Shown: positions 34,301 through 48,500 of the stretch, piece by piece
Layout of the letters: every line of letters begins with the position of its first letter
Numbering within the stretch: position 1 is the first letter of the stretch
From: Saccharopolyspora erythraea
GTDB lineage: Bacteria; Actinomycetota; Actinomycetes; Mycobacteriales; Pseudonocardiaceae
Assembly: GCF_018141105.1 (NCBI RefSeq)
Contig: NZ_CP054839.1
Coordinates: 3,162,001 to 3,226,000, forward strand
Length of the DNA stretch: 64,000 nucleotides
Reading direction: 5' to 3'
The notes under the pieces: generated by a model
Database searches by the model: none
Seen by the model: the letters and a program-made list of their open reading frames with translations, nothing else
What the model was told of the DNA's origin: nothing
Program-made: the position numbers and the translations under genes

Positions 34301-36586
34301 GTGCTGCCGGAACGAGGCGGCGTGCAGGTCCAGGTATGGCTGGGCGGGCCGGACGGGTCCGGGCGGCGCTCGCTCGCCCTGTACTCGCGGCCGGACGGCG
34401 ATGACGAGCAGCCGTGGACCCGGCACGCCGACGGCGTGCTCACGGCCGCCGGGCCGGCCGAGGCGGCCGAGTTCGGCCCGGAGTGGCCGCCCGTCGGCGC
34501 GCAGCCGGTGGAGCTGGACGGGCTCTACGAGCGGCTGGCTTCGGAGGGCTTCGGCTACGGGCCGGTCTTCCAGGGCCTGCGCGCCGCGTGGCGGCGCGGC
34601 GACGAGGTGTTCGCCGAGGTCGCGCTGCCCGACTCGGCGGGCTCCGACGCCGCCGCGTTCGGCGTGCATCCCGCCCTGCTCGACGCGGCCCTGCACGCTT
34701 CGGTGTTCGCCGGGTTCGGCGAGGACGACCGCGGCAGGCTGCCGTTCTCGTGGGAGGGCGTGACGCTGCACGCCGGCGGCGCTTCGACCGCGCGGGTGCG
34801 CCTGACCCGCGCCGGTGACGACGCGGTGTCGCTGGAGGTGGCCGAGCAGTCGGGCGCGCCGGTCGCGTCGGTGGAATCGCTGGTGCTGCGGCCCGCCGGG
34901 GAACGCCGTCTGGGCGCGACCGAGCGCGAGTCGATGTTCCGGCTGGACTGGTCGCCGGTCGCGCCGCGCTCGTCGGCGCCCGAGAACGTCGCGGTGCTGG
35001 GGGCTGATCCCCTCGGCGTGCGGGCACTGCTGGGTGAGGTCCCGTTCGTCGAGGACATCGCTGAGCTCCCGGACGAGGCCGAGGTCGTGCTCGTCCCCGT
35101 GCACGGTGGGACACCGTCGCCGGCGGCCGTGCACGAGCTGACCGCGCACGTGCTGGCGATCGCGCAGTCCTGGCTCGAGCGCTCCACCGGCGGGCGGCTG
35201 GTGTTCGTCACGCGCAGCGCGACCGGCGGCGACGATCTGCCTGCCTCGGCGGTGTGGGGACTGGTCCGCACCGCGGAGGCCGAAACCCCCGGCCGGTTCG
35301 GGCTGATCGACCTCAGCGGAGATGCCCGGAGCGACGCGGCGCTGCTGCCGCAGGCGATCGGTCTGGCCGACGAACCGCAACTGCGCGTGCAGGGGGCACA
35401 ACTGCAGGCCGCGCGGCTGGTGCGAGCGTCGCTGCCAGAAGCCACCGCGCCGGAGTGGAACCCCGAGGGCACGGTGCTGATCACCGGCGGCACCAGCGGC
35501 CTCGGGGCGATGTTCGCCCGGCACCTGGTGACCGAGCGCGGTGTGCGGCACCTGCTGCTTTGCAGCCGTCGCGGTGCGGAGTCCGAAGGCGTGGGCGAGC
35601 TGGTCGGCGTGCTCGCCGAGCACGGGGCGGAGGACGTGCGGGTGGCCGTCTGCGACGCGGCCGATCGGGAGGCCGTCGCCGACCTGGTCGCCGGGATCCC
35701 GGCCGAGCACCCGCTCACCGCGGTCGTCCACGCTGCGGGCGTCCTCGACGACGGAGTGCTGGAGTCGATGACGCCGGAGCGGGTTTCCACCGTGCTGCGC
35801 CCGAAGGTGGACGCGGCCTGGAACCTGCACGAGATCACCCGCGGCCACGACCTCGACGCGTTCGTCCTGTTCTCCTCCCTGGCCGGGGCGGTCGGAGCCA
35901 CCGGGCAGGCGAACTACTCCGCGGCCAACGCCTTCCTCGACGCGCTGGCCCGGCATCGGCGCGGCGCCGGGCTGCCCGCGTTGTCGCTGGCCTGGGGTCC
36001 GTGGTCGTCCTCGGGCGGGATGACCGGCGGGCTGGCCGAAACCGACCTGCACCGGCTGGCCGCCAGCGGGACCCCGCCGCTGGAGCCGGAGCAGGGCATC
36101 GCCCTGTTCGACGCCGCGCTCGGAGCAGGCGAGCCGGTGCTGCTGCCGGTGCGCCTGGACCTGCCGGTGCTGCGCTCGCGCGGCGGCGTCCCGGCGTTCC
36201 TGCGCGGCCTGATCCGCACGCCCGCGCGGCGTTCCGCGGTCACTGGCTCCGGCAGGGCGGCCGGGCTGGTGCAGCGGCTCGCCGCGCTCGACGCCGGAGA
36301 ACGTCTCGAGGCCGTGCTCGACCTGGTGCGCAGCCAGGTCGCGGCGGTGCTCGGGCACGGCGGAGCCGACGACATCGAGCCCGACCGCGCGTTCCAGGAC
36401 CTCGGTTTCGACTCGCTGACCGCCGTGGAGCTGCGCAACCGCCTGGCCACCGCCACCGGCCTGCGGGTCTCGGCGACCGTCGTGTTCGACTACCCGACCT
36501 CGCGGGCGCTGGCCGAGTACGTGCTGGGTGAGCTGGTCGGCGCGGAGTCCGCCGAAGACACCGCGGCACCGGTGGCGGTGTCCGGC
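31337..36586 (+). other. PKS module 1: KS-AT(malonyl)-DH-KR(B)-ACP
   Basis: KS Cys194 in DTACSSS; the usual KSNIGH reads KSNISH here. AT Ser643 in GHSIGE with HAFH at 740-743, so malonyl-CoA. DH active His950 in [11 protein letters not shown] and Asp1116 in LLDAALH, both present. KR has GGTSGLG, Leu1470-Asp-Asp (B-type) and Tyr1527. ACP Ser1693 in GFDSL. B-type KR plus active DH predicts a trans double bond, equivalent to the last polyene bond made by nystatin module 9. Confidence 0.9.
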
Positions 36587-39500
36587 GACCCGATCGTGAT
36601 CGTCGGCATGGCCTGCCGCTACCCGGGTGGCGTGTCGTCACCGGATGAGCTGTGGCGGCTGGTGCGGGAGGGCACCGACGCGATCTCCGGGTTGCCCGCC
36701 AACCGCGGCTGGGATCTCGACGCGCTCTACGACGCCGACCCCGACAACCTCGGCACCGCCTACACCCGCTCCGGCGGGTTCCTGCACGAGGCCGCGGAGT
36801 TCGACCCCGCCTTCTTCGGGATGAGCCCGCGGGAGGCGCTGGCCACCGACCCGCAGCAGCGGCTCCTGCTGGAGTCGTCGTGGGAGGCCGTCGAGCGCGC
36901 CGGGATCGACCCGAAGTCGTTGCGCGGCAGCCGGACCGGCGTGTTCGCGGGGGTGATGTACAACGACTACGGCGCGGTTCTCGCGGGCGGGGAGTACGAG
37001 GGCCTGCAGGGCAGCGGCACCTCCGCGAGCATCGCCTCGGGCCGCGTCGCCTACACCCTCGGCCTGGAAGGCCCCGCGGTGACCGTCGACACCGCCTGTT
37101 CGTCCTCGCTGGTGGCGATGCACTGGGCGATGCAGGCCCTGCGCGCGGGGGAATGCTCGCTGGCGCTGGCCGGCGGTGTCACCGTGATGTCCACCCCGGC
37201 GGCGCTGGTCGAGTTCTCCCGGCAGCGCGGGCTTTCCCCGGACGGTCGCTGCAAGGCGTTCTCCGACGACGCCGACGGCGTGGGCTGGTCCGAAGGCGTC
37301 GGGATGCTGGTGCTGGAACGGCTCTCCGACGCCCGCCGCAACGGGCACGAGGTGCTGGCCGTGGTGCGCGGCTCCGCGGTCAACCAGGACGGGGCCTCCA
37401 ACGGGCTGACCGCGCCGAACGGGCCCTCGCAGCAACGCGTGATCCGGCAGGCGCTCGCGAGCGGCGGTCTGTCCACATCGGACGTCGACGTGGTGGAGGC
37501 GCACGGTACCGGCACCCGTCTCGGTGACCCGATCGAGGCGCAGTCCCTGCTGGCCACCTACGGCCAGGACCGCGAGCACCCGGTGCTGCTCGGGGCGGTC
37601 AAGTCCAACCTCGGCCACACCCAGGCCGCCGCGGGCGTGGCGGGCGTGATCAAGATGGTCATGGCGATGCGCCACGGGGTGCTGCCGCGCACGCTGCACG
37701 CCGACGAGCCGTCCTCGCACGTGGACTGGGAGTCGGGTGCGGTCGAGCTGCTGACCGCCGAGACCGCCTGGCCGGACGTGGGCCGCCCCCGTCGCGCCGG
37801 GGTGTCGTCCTTCGGCATCAGCGGCACCAACGCGCACCTCGTTCTCGAACAGCCCGAGGCCGCGCCCGCCGCCGAGCGCGGCACCAGCGGCGGGGTCGTG
37901 GCCTGGCACCTCTCCGGCCGGACCCGCGACGCCCTGCGCGCTCAGGCGGCCCGGTTGGTCGCCCATGTCGAATCCGATCCGGATCTCGCCCCGGCCGACG
38001 TGGCGCATTCGCTGGCCACCACCCGCTCGGCCTTCGAGCAGCGCGCCGCCGTGGTAGGCAGCGACCGCGGCGAACTCCTCGGCGCGCTACGCGCGCTGGC
38101 AGCGGACCGGCCCGACCCCGCGCTGGTCGCCGGTGAGACCCAGCCGGGCAAGCTCGCGGTGCTGTTCACCGGGCAGGGCAGCCAACGACCCCGCATGGGA
38201 CGGGAGCTCTACGACGGGCACCCGGTGTTCGCCGCCGCTCTGGACGAGGTGCTGGCGCATTTCGACGCCGGCTTCGACCGGCCGGTGCGCGAGGTCCTGT
38301 TCGCCGAGCCCGGCACCGCCGAGGCCGGACTGCTCGACCACACCGGCTACGCCCAGCCCGCGCTGTTCGCGCTGGAGGTGGCGCTGTACCGGCTGGTCGA
38401 GTCGTGGGGCGTCAAGCCGGCGCAGGTGGCGGGCCACTCCATCGGCGAGCTCGTCGCGGCGCACGTGGCCGGGGTGCTCTCGCTGGCCGACGCGTGCGCG
38501 CTGGTCTCCGCCCGTGCCCGGCTGATGCAGCGGTTGCCCATGGGTGGAGCGATGATCGCCGTGCAGGCCACCGAAGAAGAGGTGGCGCCGCTGCTCACCG
38601 GCGGGGTCTCCCTCGCCGCGGTGAACGGCCCGGACTCGGTGGTGATCTCCGGCGCGGACGAGGCCGTCGGCGCGGTCGCCGCGCGGTTCGCCGGCCGCAG
38701 GACCAAGAGGCTGTCGGTGAGCCACGCCTTCCACTCGCCGCTGATGGAGCCGATGCTCGCCGATTTCCGCGCGGTCGCCGAGGAGTTGACCTACCAGCGG
38801 CCGGAAATCCCGGTCGTGTCCAACGTGACCGGTGCGCCGGCCACCGAGGCGGAGCTGTGCTCGCCGGAGTACTGGGTCGAGCACGTGCGCGCGACGGTGC
38901 GGTTCGCCGACGGCGTGCGCGCCATGGCCGAGGCCGGGGCGCGGACCTTCCTGGAGCTGGGCCCGGACGGCGTGCTGAGCGCGATGGCGCAGGAGGTCCT
39001 CGGCGACGAGGCCGAGTCCGTGCCCGCCCAGCGCGCCGAGCGGGGAGAGGTCTTCTCGCTCACCGCCGCGCTGGCCCGACTGCACGTGCGGGGCGTCCCG
39101 GTGGACCTGTCGGCGATGTTCCCCGGTGCGCGGGTCGACCTGCCGACCTACGCCTTCCAGCGCGAGCCGTACTGGCCGGAGACCAGCGCGCTCGCCGCGC
39201 GCGTGGACGAGGACGACGAGCTGTGGGGCGCGGTCGAACGAGGTGATGGCGAGGAGCTCGCCGCGCTTCTCGGGCTGGAGGACTCCCAGCACGCCTCGCT
39301 GTACTCGCTGCTGCCCGCGCTGTCGTCCTGGCGGCAGGGCAGGCACGAGAAGGCGCTGCTGGACTCGTGGCGCTACCGCATCGACTGGCGCCCGCTGAGC
39401 ACCCCGGCGCCGGCCGTGCTGGACGGCACCTGGCTGCTGGTCACCACCGAGGACGCCGAGCGCGGCGACGTGGTCGAAGCCCTGCAGGCGCACGGCGCGA

Positions 39501-42500
39501 GCGTGCGCGAGGTCGTGCTGGACGAGGACTGCCTGGACCAGCAGGCGATGGCCGAACGGCTGGCGGACCTGGAAGCGGTGGCCGGGATCGTCTCGCTGCT
39601 GGCGGCGGAGGAGCGGCCCGGCGCCGCGCAACCCGCGCTCGCCGCCGGGCTCGCGCTGACCGTGGTGCTCACCCAGACGCTCGGAGACCTGGCCCCGGAC
39701 ACGCCACTGTGGACGCTCACCCGGGGTGCGGTGTCGACCGGCCCCGATGATCCGGTCACCAGCCCGGCGCAGGCCGCGGTGTGGGGCTTCGGCCGCGTCG
39801 CCGCCCTGGAACACCCCCAGCGCTGGGGCGGGCTGGTGGACCTGCCCGCGAAGCTGGACCGGCAGGGCGGGGCGCGACTGGCGTGCGCGCTGAGCGGGCT
39901 CGACGGGGAGGACCAGATCGCGGTGCGCGCGTCCGGTGTCCGCGGGCGGCGGTTGCTGCACCACCCGATCGCCGGGAGCGCGCGCGAGTTCCGCCCGTCC
40001 GGGACGGCGCTCGTCACCGGAGGTACCGGTGCCCTCGGAGCGGAGGTCGCCCGCTGGCTGGCGCGCAGCGGGATCGACCGGCTCGTGCTCACCAGCCGCC
40101 GAGGTGCGGACGCCCCCGGCGCGGGCGAACTCGCCGCAGAGCTGCGCGACCTCGGTGCGCGGGTCCACATCGCCGCCTGCGACGTGGCCGATCGCGAGGC
40201 GCTGGCCGCGGTGCTGGCGGAGATCCCGCAGGAGCACCCGCTCACCGGAGTGGTGCACGCGGCCGGGATCGGGCAGGACAACCCGATCGCGCACACCGGC
40301 CTGGCCGAGTTCGCCACCGTCATGTCGGCGAAGGTGGCCGGGGCGGCGAACCTGGACGCGCTGCTCGGTGACCGCGAGCTGGACTTCTTCGTGTTGCTGT
40401 CCTCGATCGCCGGGGTCTGGGGCAGCGGCGGGCAGAGCGCATACGGCGCGGCGAACGCGCAGCTCGACGCGATCGCCGAGCACCGCCGCGCTCGCGGACT
40501 GACCGCCACCGCGATCGCGTGGGGGCCGTGGGCGGAGGCTGGCATGGCCACCGGCGAGGCCATGGCGGACTCGCTGCGCCGCCAGGGCCTCGGCATGCTC
40601 GCGCCGGAACGCGCCGTCGCCGAGCTCGCACGCGCCGTCGTGCAGCGCGACGTGGCGGTGACCGTCGCCGACGTGGACTGGTCGCGTTACCACCCGGTCT
40701 TCACCTCGGGTCGCCCGAGCCCGCTGCTCTCCGAGCTCCCCGGCGTCCGCGCGCTGGACGGGCCGGCCGATGAGCCGGGCGGCGAGGTCGCGGCCCGGCT
40801 GCGCGGGCTGGACCAGGACGAGCAGCAGCGCGTGCTGCTGGACCTGGTGCGCACCGAGGCCGCGGCGGTGCTGGGGCACGCCTCGGCCGACCGGGTGCCC
40901 GAGCGCCGCGCGTTCCGCGACATCGGCTTCGACTCGCTGACCGCCGTGGAGCTGCGCAAGCGGCTGGCGGCCGCGACCGGGTTGGCGCTACCGAGCACGC
41001 TGGTCTTCGACTACCCGAGCGCCCAGGCTCTGGCTGCCTTCCTGCAGGGCGAACTGGTCGGCGCCGCCGAGGAGAACCAGGTCGCCGCCGCCGCGGTCGC
41101 CACCGGCGAGCCGGTCGCGATCATCGGCATGGCCTGCCGGTTCCCGGGCGGCTCGAACACCCCGGAGCAGCTCTGGGACCTGGTCTCCGGCGGAGCCGAC
41201 GCGATCTCCGACTTCCCGGTGGACCGGGGCTGGGACGTCGACCGGCTCTACGACCCGGACCCGGACCGGGCGGGCACCACGTACTCCACGCAGGGCGGAT
41301 TCCTGCACGACGCCGGGCGGTTCGATCCCGGGTTCTTCGGGATCTCGCCGCGCGAGGCGCTGTCGATGGACCCGCAGCAGCGGTTGCTGCTGGAGACCAC
41401 CTGGGAGTCCTTCGAGCGCGCCGGGATCGACCCGGACTCGCTGCGCGGCAGCCGCACCGGCACCTACGTCGGCTCCAGCTTCCAGGACTACGGCAGCGGC
41501 GCGACCGAAGGCTCCGAAGGCCACATGGTCACCGGCACCAGTCCGAGCGTGCTGTCCGGCCGGCTGTCCTACCTGTTCGGCCTGGAGGGCCCGGCGGTCA
41601 CTGTGGACACCGCGTGTTCGTCCTCGCTGGTCGCGCTGCACCTGGCCTGCCAGTCGCTGCGCAACGGCGAGAGCGACCTGGCGCTGGCCGGCGGGGCGAC
41701 GGTGATGCCGGTGCCCGACGCGTTCATCGCGTTCAGCCGCCAGCGGGGGCTGGCCCAGGACGGGCGGTGCAAGGCGTTCTCCGACGACGCCGACGGCATG
41801 ACGCTGTCGGAGGGCGTCGGGATGCTGCTCGTGGAACGCCTTTCCGACGCGCGCCGCAACGGGCACGCGGTGCTGGCGGTGGTGCGCGGCTCGGCGGTGA
41901 ACCAGGACGGCGCGTCCAACGGACTGACCGCGCCGAACGGTCCGTCGCAGCAGCGGGTGATCCGGCAGGCGCTGACCAACGCGCGCCTGTCGGCCACGGA
42001 CGTGCAGGTCGTGGAGGCGCACGGCACCGGAACCGCGCTGGGCGACCCGATCGAGGCGCAGGCGTTGCAGGCCACCTACGGCCGCGACCGAGACCCGGCG
42101 AGCCCGCTGCTGCTGGGCTCGGTGAAGTCCAACATCGGCCACACCCAGTCCGCCGCCGGGGTGGTCGGCGTGATCAAGATGGTGCTGGCGATGCGGCACG
42201 GCGTGCTGCCGAAGACGCTGCACGCCGACCAGCCCTCCTCGCACATCGACTGGTCGCCGGGCACGGTGGCGCTGCTGCACGAGAACACCGAGTGGCCCCA
42301 GGCCGAGGTCCGCAGGTGCGGCGTGTCGTCGTTCGGCATCAGCGGCACGAACGCCCACGCCGTCCTGGAGCAGCCTTCGGCGGAAGACGAGACCGCTGCC
42401 GAACCGCGGGTCGTCGAGGTCCCGTGCGATGCGGTGCCGTGGGTGCTCTCGGCCCGGGGCGAGTCCGCGCTGCGTGCGCAGGCGGCGAAGCTCGCCGCCC

Positions 42501-45500
42501 ACGTCGGCGGCGAGCGGCCGGTGGACGTCGCGCACTCGTTGCTGAGCTCGCGCGCCCGGTTCGAGCACCGCGCGGTGTTCGTCGGAACCGACCGCGACGA
42601 GCTGGTGAGCTCGCTGGAGACCTTCGCCGCGGGGCAGGCAGGGACCGGCGTGGCGCACGGGGTCGCCGAGGCCGACGGCGGGACGGTGTTCGTCTTCCCC
42701 GGCCAGGGCTCGCAGTGGGCGGGAATGGGCGCGCGGTTGCTGGCGGAGTCTTCGGTGTTCGCCGAGCGGCTCACCGAGTGCGCCGCCGCGCTGGAGCCGT
42801 TCGTGGACTGGTCGCTGCTGGACGTGCTGCGCGAGGCCGAAGGAGCGCCGTCGCTGGAGCGCGTGGACGTGGTGCAGCCCGCGTCGTTCGCGATGATGGT
42901 CTCGCTGGCCGCGCTGTGGGAGCACCACGGCGTCGTCCCGGACGCGGTGGTCGGGCACTCGCAGGGCGAGATCGCCGCCGCCTGCGTCTCCGGCGCGCTG
43001 TCGCTGGAGGACGCCGCGCGGGTGGTGGCCCTGCGCAGCCAGGCGATCGCCCGGACGCTGGCCGGTGCCGGCGGCATGATGTCGATCGCGCTGCCGGCCG
43101 CCGAGGTCGAAGCCCGCATCGGCGCGGGGCTGTCGGTCGCGGCGGTCAACGGACCGCGTTCGGTCGTGGTCTCCGGAGACCCGTCGGCGCTGGAGGATCT
43201 GCGGGCGGAGCTGACCGCCGAGGACGTGCGGGTGCGGCGCATCGCCGTGGACTACGCCTCGCACTCCGCGCACGTCGAAGCGCTCGAGGCCGAACTGCTC
43301 GACGTGCTCGCCCCCGTGGCGCCGCGAACCCCGAGCGTGCCGTTCTTCTCCACGGTCACCGGGGACTGGCTCGACACCACCGGCATGGACGCCGCCTACT
43401 GGTACCGGAACCTGCGTCAGACCGTGGGCTTCGAACCCGCCATCCGCGCTCTCGTCGAGCAGGAGCACGGGGTGTTCGTCGAGATCAGCCCGCACCCGGT
43501 GCTGACGATCGGCGTGCAGGAGACCGTCGAGGCGGCCGGGCGGCCGGTCGTGGCCTGCGGCACGCTGCGCCGGGACCAAGGCGGCGTGGACCGGTTCCTG
43601 CTGTCGGCGGGGGAGCTGTTCGCCAGGGGCGTCGCCGTGGACTTCGGCCCTGCGCTGGCCGGGACCGGGGCACGGCGTGTGGACCTGCCGACCTATGCGT
43701 TCCAGCACGAGCACCTCTGGGCCCTGCCCGCCGCGCCGGCGCCGGCCGTGCGCGAGTCCGACGCGGCGGAGGCGGAGTTCTGGGCCGCCGTCGAAGCCCA
43801 GGACCTCGACTCGCTGACCGATCGCCTCGACGTGGACGAGGACTCGCTGGCGGCGGTGCTGCCCGCGCTCTCGTCGTGGCGACGCGCACGCACCGATGAA
43901 TCCACTGTGGATTCATGGCGCTACCGGGTCGTCTGGAAGCCGCTGAGCGGCATCGGTTCGGCGGTGCTGTCCGACACCTGGCTGGTGGTGACCGCCGCGG
44001 GAGTGGACGACTCGGCGGTGACCGCCGCGCTGACCGCCAACGGGGCGAGGGTGCGGCGCGTGGAACTGGACGAGTCGTGCCTGGACCGCGAGGCAGCCAC
44101 CGCACGCCTGGCCGCGGAGATCTCAGCGGCCGAGGACGCCGAGCGGATCGCCGGTGCGGTGTGCCTGCTGGCGTTGGCCGAGCAGCCCACCACGCGCTAC
44201 CCCGAGCTCCCGCTCGGCCTGGCGCTGTCGGTGACCCTGGTCCAGGCCCTCGGCGATGCCGAGGTCGAAGCCCCGCTGTGGCTGCTCACCCGCGGCGCCG
44301 TGGCCACCACCCGCGCCGAACGGGTCACCAACCCGGAGCAGGCGCAGGTCCTCGGCCTCGGCTGGACCGCCGCGCTGGAGCACCCGCAGCGCTGGGGCGG
44401 CGTGCTCGACCTGCCCGAGCACCTCGACGAGCGGGCCGGGCAGCGGCTGTCCGCCGCGCTGGCCGGGATCGGCGAGGAGGACCAGCTCGCCGTCCGCGCC
44501 TCGGGGGTCTTCGCCCGCCGCGTCGTGCGCGCCCCGGCGGGTGACCGCGCGCCGGCGCGCTCCTGGACCCCGCGGGGGACCACGCTGGTCACCGGAGGCA
44601 CCGGCACCCTCGCACCGCATCTGGCGCGCTGGCTGGCCGAGCAGGGCGCCGAGCACATCGTGCTCACCAGCCGCCGCGGCGCGCAGGCACCGGGAGCGGC
44701 CGAGCTGCTCGCCGAACTGACCGAGCTGGGTGCCGACGCCGAGATGCTGCCCTGCGACCTCGGCGACCGCGAGTCGGTCCGGAACCTGTTGGCGCACCTG
44801 GAGAACGAAGGCCGCACGGTTCGCACCGTGCTGCACACCGCGGCGTTCATCGGCCTGGAGCCGATCTCCGAGGCCACGACCGAGTCGTTCGCCGACGTGC
44901 TGCGCGCGAAGGTGGTGGGCGCCCGGCTGCTGGACGAACTGCTCGACGACGACCGGCTCGACGCCTTCGTGCTGTTCTCCTCGACCGCGGGCATGTGGGG
45001 AAGCGGCAGGCACGCCGCCTACGTCGCGGGCAACGCCTACCTCGCCGCGCTGGCCGAGAACCGCCGTGCTCGCGGGCTGACCGCCACATCGGTCTCGTGG
45101 GGGATCTGGGCCGACGACCAGAAGCTCGGACGCGTCGACCCGGACGAGATCCGCCGCAGCGGGCTGGTCTTCATGCCCCCAGGGCTGGCGCTGGCGGGGC
45201 TGCGCGGTGCCCTGGAGCACGACGAGACCGCGCTCGCGGTCGCCGACGTGGACTGGGACCGCTACCACCCGGTGTTCGCCGCCGCCCGCCCGACCGCGCT
45301 GTTCGACGAGATCCCCGAGGTCCGCGCGATCGCGGAGCGGGCCGAGCAGGCCAGTGCGAGCGCCGTGGGCGGCGAGTTCGCCGCGGCACTGCGCAGCCGG
45401 CCGGCTGCGGAGCAGAAGCGGATGCTGCTCGATCTGGTGCGCGCCGAGGCCGCCACGGCCCTCGGGCACACCTCGTCGGAGGCCCTCGGCGAACGCCGCG

Positions 45501-48500
45501 CGTTCCGGGACGCCGGGTTCGACTCGCTGACCGCGGTGGAGCTGCGCAACCGGATCGCCGCGGCGACCGGCCTCACGCTGCCGACCACGATGGTCTTCGA
45601 CCACCCGAACCCCTCGGCGCTGGTGGAGTTCCTGCGCACCGAGATCGCCGGGACGACCGCCGTGGAGACCGGCTCCACGACCGCAGGGGCCGTCGATGAC
45701 GAACCGATCGCCATCGTCGGCATGAGCTGCCGCTACCCCGGCGGGGTCAGCTCTCCGGAGCAGCTGTGGGAGCTGCTGGTCAGCGGTGCGGACGTGATCT
45801 CGGAGTTCCCCGCCGACCGCGGCTGGGACGCCGAGGGCCTCTACGACCCCGACCCGGACCGGCAGGGCAGGACCTACTCCACGCGCGGCGGGTTCCTGCA
45901 CGACGCGGCCGACTTCGACGCGGAGTTCTTCGGGATCTCCCCGCGCGAGGCGCTGGCGATGGACCCGCAGCAGCGCCTGCTGCTGGAGACCACCTGGGAG
46001 GTCTTCGAGCGCGCCGGGATCGACCCGGAACGGCTGCGCGGCAGCAGCACGGGTGCGTTCATCGGCGCGAGCTACCAGGACTACAACGCCAACGCCGCCG
46101 ACGGCTCCGAGGGCCACATGATCACCGGCGCGCTGGCGAGCATCCTGTCCGGGCGGCTGAGCTATCTGTACGGGTTGGAAGGACCGGCGGTCACGCTGGA
46201 CACCGCGTGCTCGTCCTCGCTGGTCGCGCTGCACCTGGCGTGCCAGTCGCTGCGACGGGGGGAGAGCTCGCTGGCGCTGGCGGGCGGAGTGTCGGTGATG
46301 TCGACGCCCAGCGCGTTCGTCGGCTTCAGCCGCCAGCGCGCGATGGCCGCCGACGGCCGCTGCAAGGCCTACTCGGACTCGGCCGACGGCATGAGCCTGG
46401 CCGAGGGCATCGGCCTGGTCCTGGTGGAGCGGCTGTCCGACGCGCGCCGCAACGGGCACCCGGTGCTGGCGCTGGTGCGGGGCTCGGCCATCAACTCCGA
46501 CGGCGCGTCCAACGGGCTGACCGCGCCCAACGGGCTGTCGCAGCAGCGCGTGATCCGCGCGGCGCTGACCGACGCCGGTGTGCGGCCGCAGGAGGTCGAC
46601 GTCGTGGAGGGCCACGGCACCGGCACGGCGCTGGGTGACCCGATCGAGGCGCAGGCGTTGCTGGCGACCTACGGGCAGGACCGGGAGCGGCCGCTGCTGC
46701 TGGGGTCGGTGAAGTCCAACATCGGGCACACCCAGATGGCCTCCGGAGTCGCGGGTGTCATCAAGATGGTCATGGCGCTGCGGCACGGCAGCGCGCCGCG
46801 CTCGCTGCACCTGGACCAGCCGTCCTCGCACGTGGACTGGTCGTCCGGGGCGATCGAACTGCTCGGCTCGCAGGCCGAGTGGCCCGACACCGGGCGTCCG
46901 CGCCGCGCCGCGGTGTCGTCGTTCGGGCTCAGCGGCACCAACGCGCACGCGATCCTGGAGCAGCCACCGGCGGCGGAGGAGCAGGCGGGGACGCCGATCG
47001 GCGGCGTCGTCCCGGCGCTGCTGTCGGCGCGCACCGAAACCGCTCTGCGCGCGCAGGCCGCGCGACTGCTGTCCGGGGCCGACGAGCTGAACCTGACCGA
47101 TCTGGCGTTCTCACTGGCCACCGCCCGGTCCCGGTTCGAGCGGCGGGCAGCGGTCGTCGCGGCGGACCAGGCCGGGCTGCGCGCCGGGCTCACCGCGCTG
47201 CGCGATGGCCTTCCGGCCGGGAACCTGGTGCTGGGCAGGGCTTCCGGCGGTCGGATGGCGTTGCTGTTCACCGGTCAGGGCAGCCAGCGCGCCGGGATGG
47301 GCGGTCGGCTGTACGGCCGGTTCCCGGTGTTCGCCGACGCCCTCGACGAGGTGCTGGCCTGCCTGGACGCCGAACTCGACACCCCGATGCGGGACGTCCT
47401 GTTCGCGGAGGCCGGTACCGAGCAGGCCGCGCTGCTGGACACCACCGCCTTCACCCAGCCCGCGCTGTTCGCACTGGAGGTGGCGCTGTTCCGGCTGGTG
47501 GAGAGCTGGGGCGTGCGCCCGGACTACCTGGCGGGACATTCCGTCGGTGAGATCGCTGCCGCTCACGTGGCGGGTGTGTTCTCGCTGGAGGACGCGTGCG
47601 CGCTGGTCGCGGCCCGCGGCCGGCTCATGGGGGCGCTCCCCGAAGGCGGCGCGATGATCTCCATGCAGGCCGCGGAAGACGAGGTGGTGCCGCTGCTGAC
47701 CGAGCGGGTGTCGGTTGCGGCGGTCAACGGTCCGCACTCGGTCGTCGTGTCCGGTGATGGCGACGAGGCGGCCGCGGTCGCGGGGCATTTCGAGGCGCAG
47801 GGTCGTCGGGTCAAGCGGCTCAACGTCAGCCACGCGTTCCACTCGCCGTTGATGGAGCCGATGCTGGCGGAGTTCCGGGGCGTCGCCGAGTCGGTCACCT
47901 ACCGTGCCCCGACGATCCCGATCGTGTCGACCCTGACCGGCTCGCCCGCCACCGCGGAACGGCTGTGCACGGCCGACTACTGGGTCGAGCACGTGCGCGG
48001 CACGGTCCGCTTCGCCGACGCCGTGCGGTACCTGGCCGAGGCCGGTACCACCACCATGGTGGAGCTCGGCCCGGACGGCGCGCTGTCGGGCATGGCCAGG
48101 GAGACCGTCGGTGACGACGCGCTGCTGGTACCGGTGCTGCGCCGCGACCGCGACGAGACCGAGGCGATCACGACGGCGCTGGCCCGGCTCGAGGTCACCG
48201 GGCTGGACGTGGACTGGCCGGAGTTCTTCGCCGGCTCCGGAGCCCGTCTCGTCGACCTGCCCACCTATGCCTTCCAGCGCACGCGGTTCTGGCCGGAGCG
48301 GACCGCCGCGGAAGAAGCCGCGGTCGACACGGTGGACGCGGAGTTCTGGGCGGCGGTGGAGCGGTCCGACACCTCCGCGCTGGCCTCCGGGCTGGACTTG
48401 GACGAGCAGACCGTGCGCACGATGGTGCCCGCGCTGTCGTCCTGGCGCCGCAAGCGCCAGGAGAACTCCACTGTGGACGGATGGCGGTACCGCTGCACCT

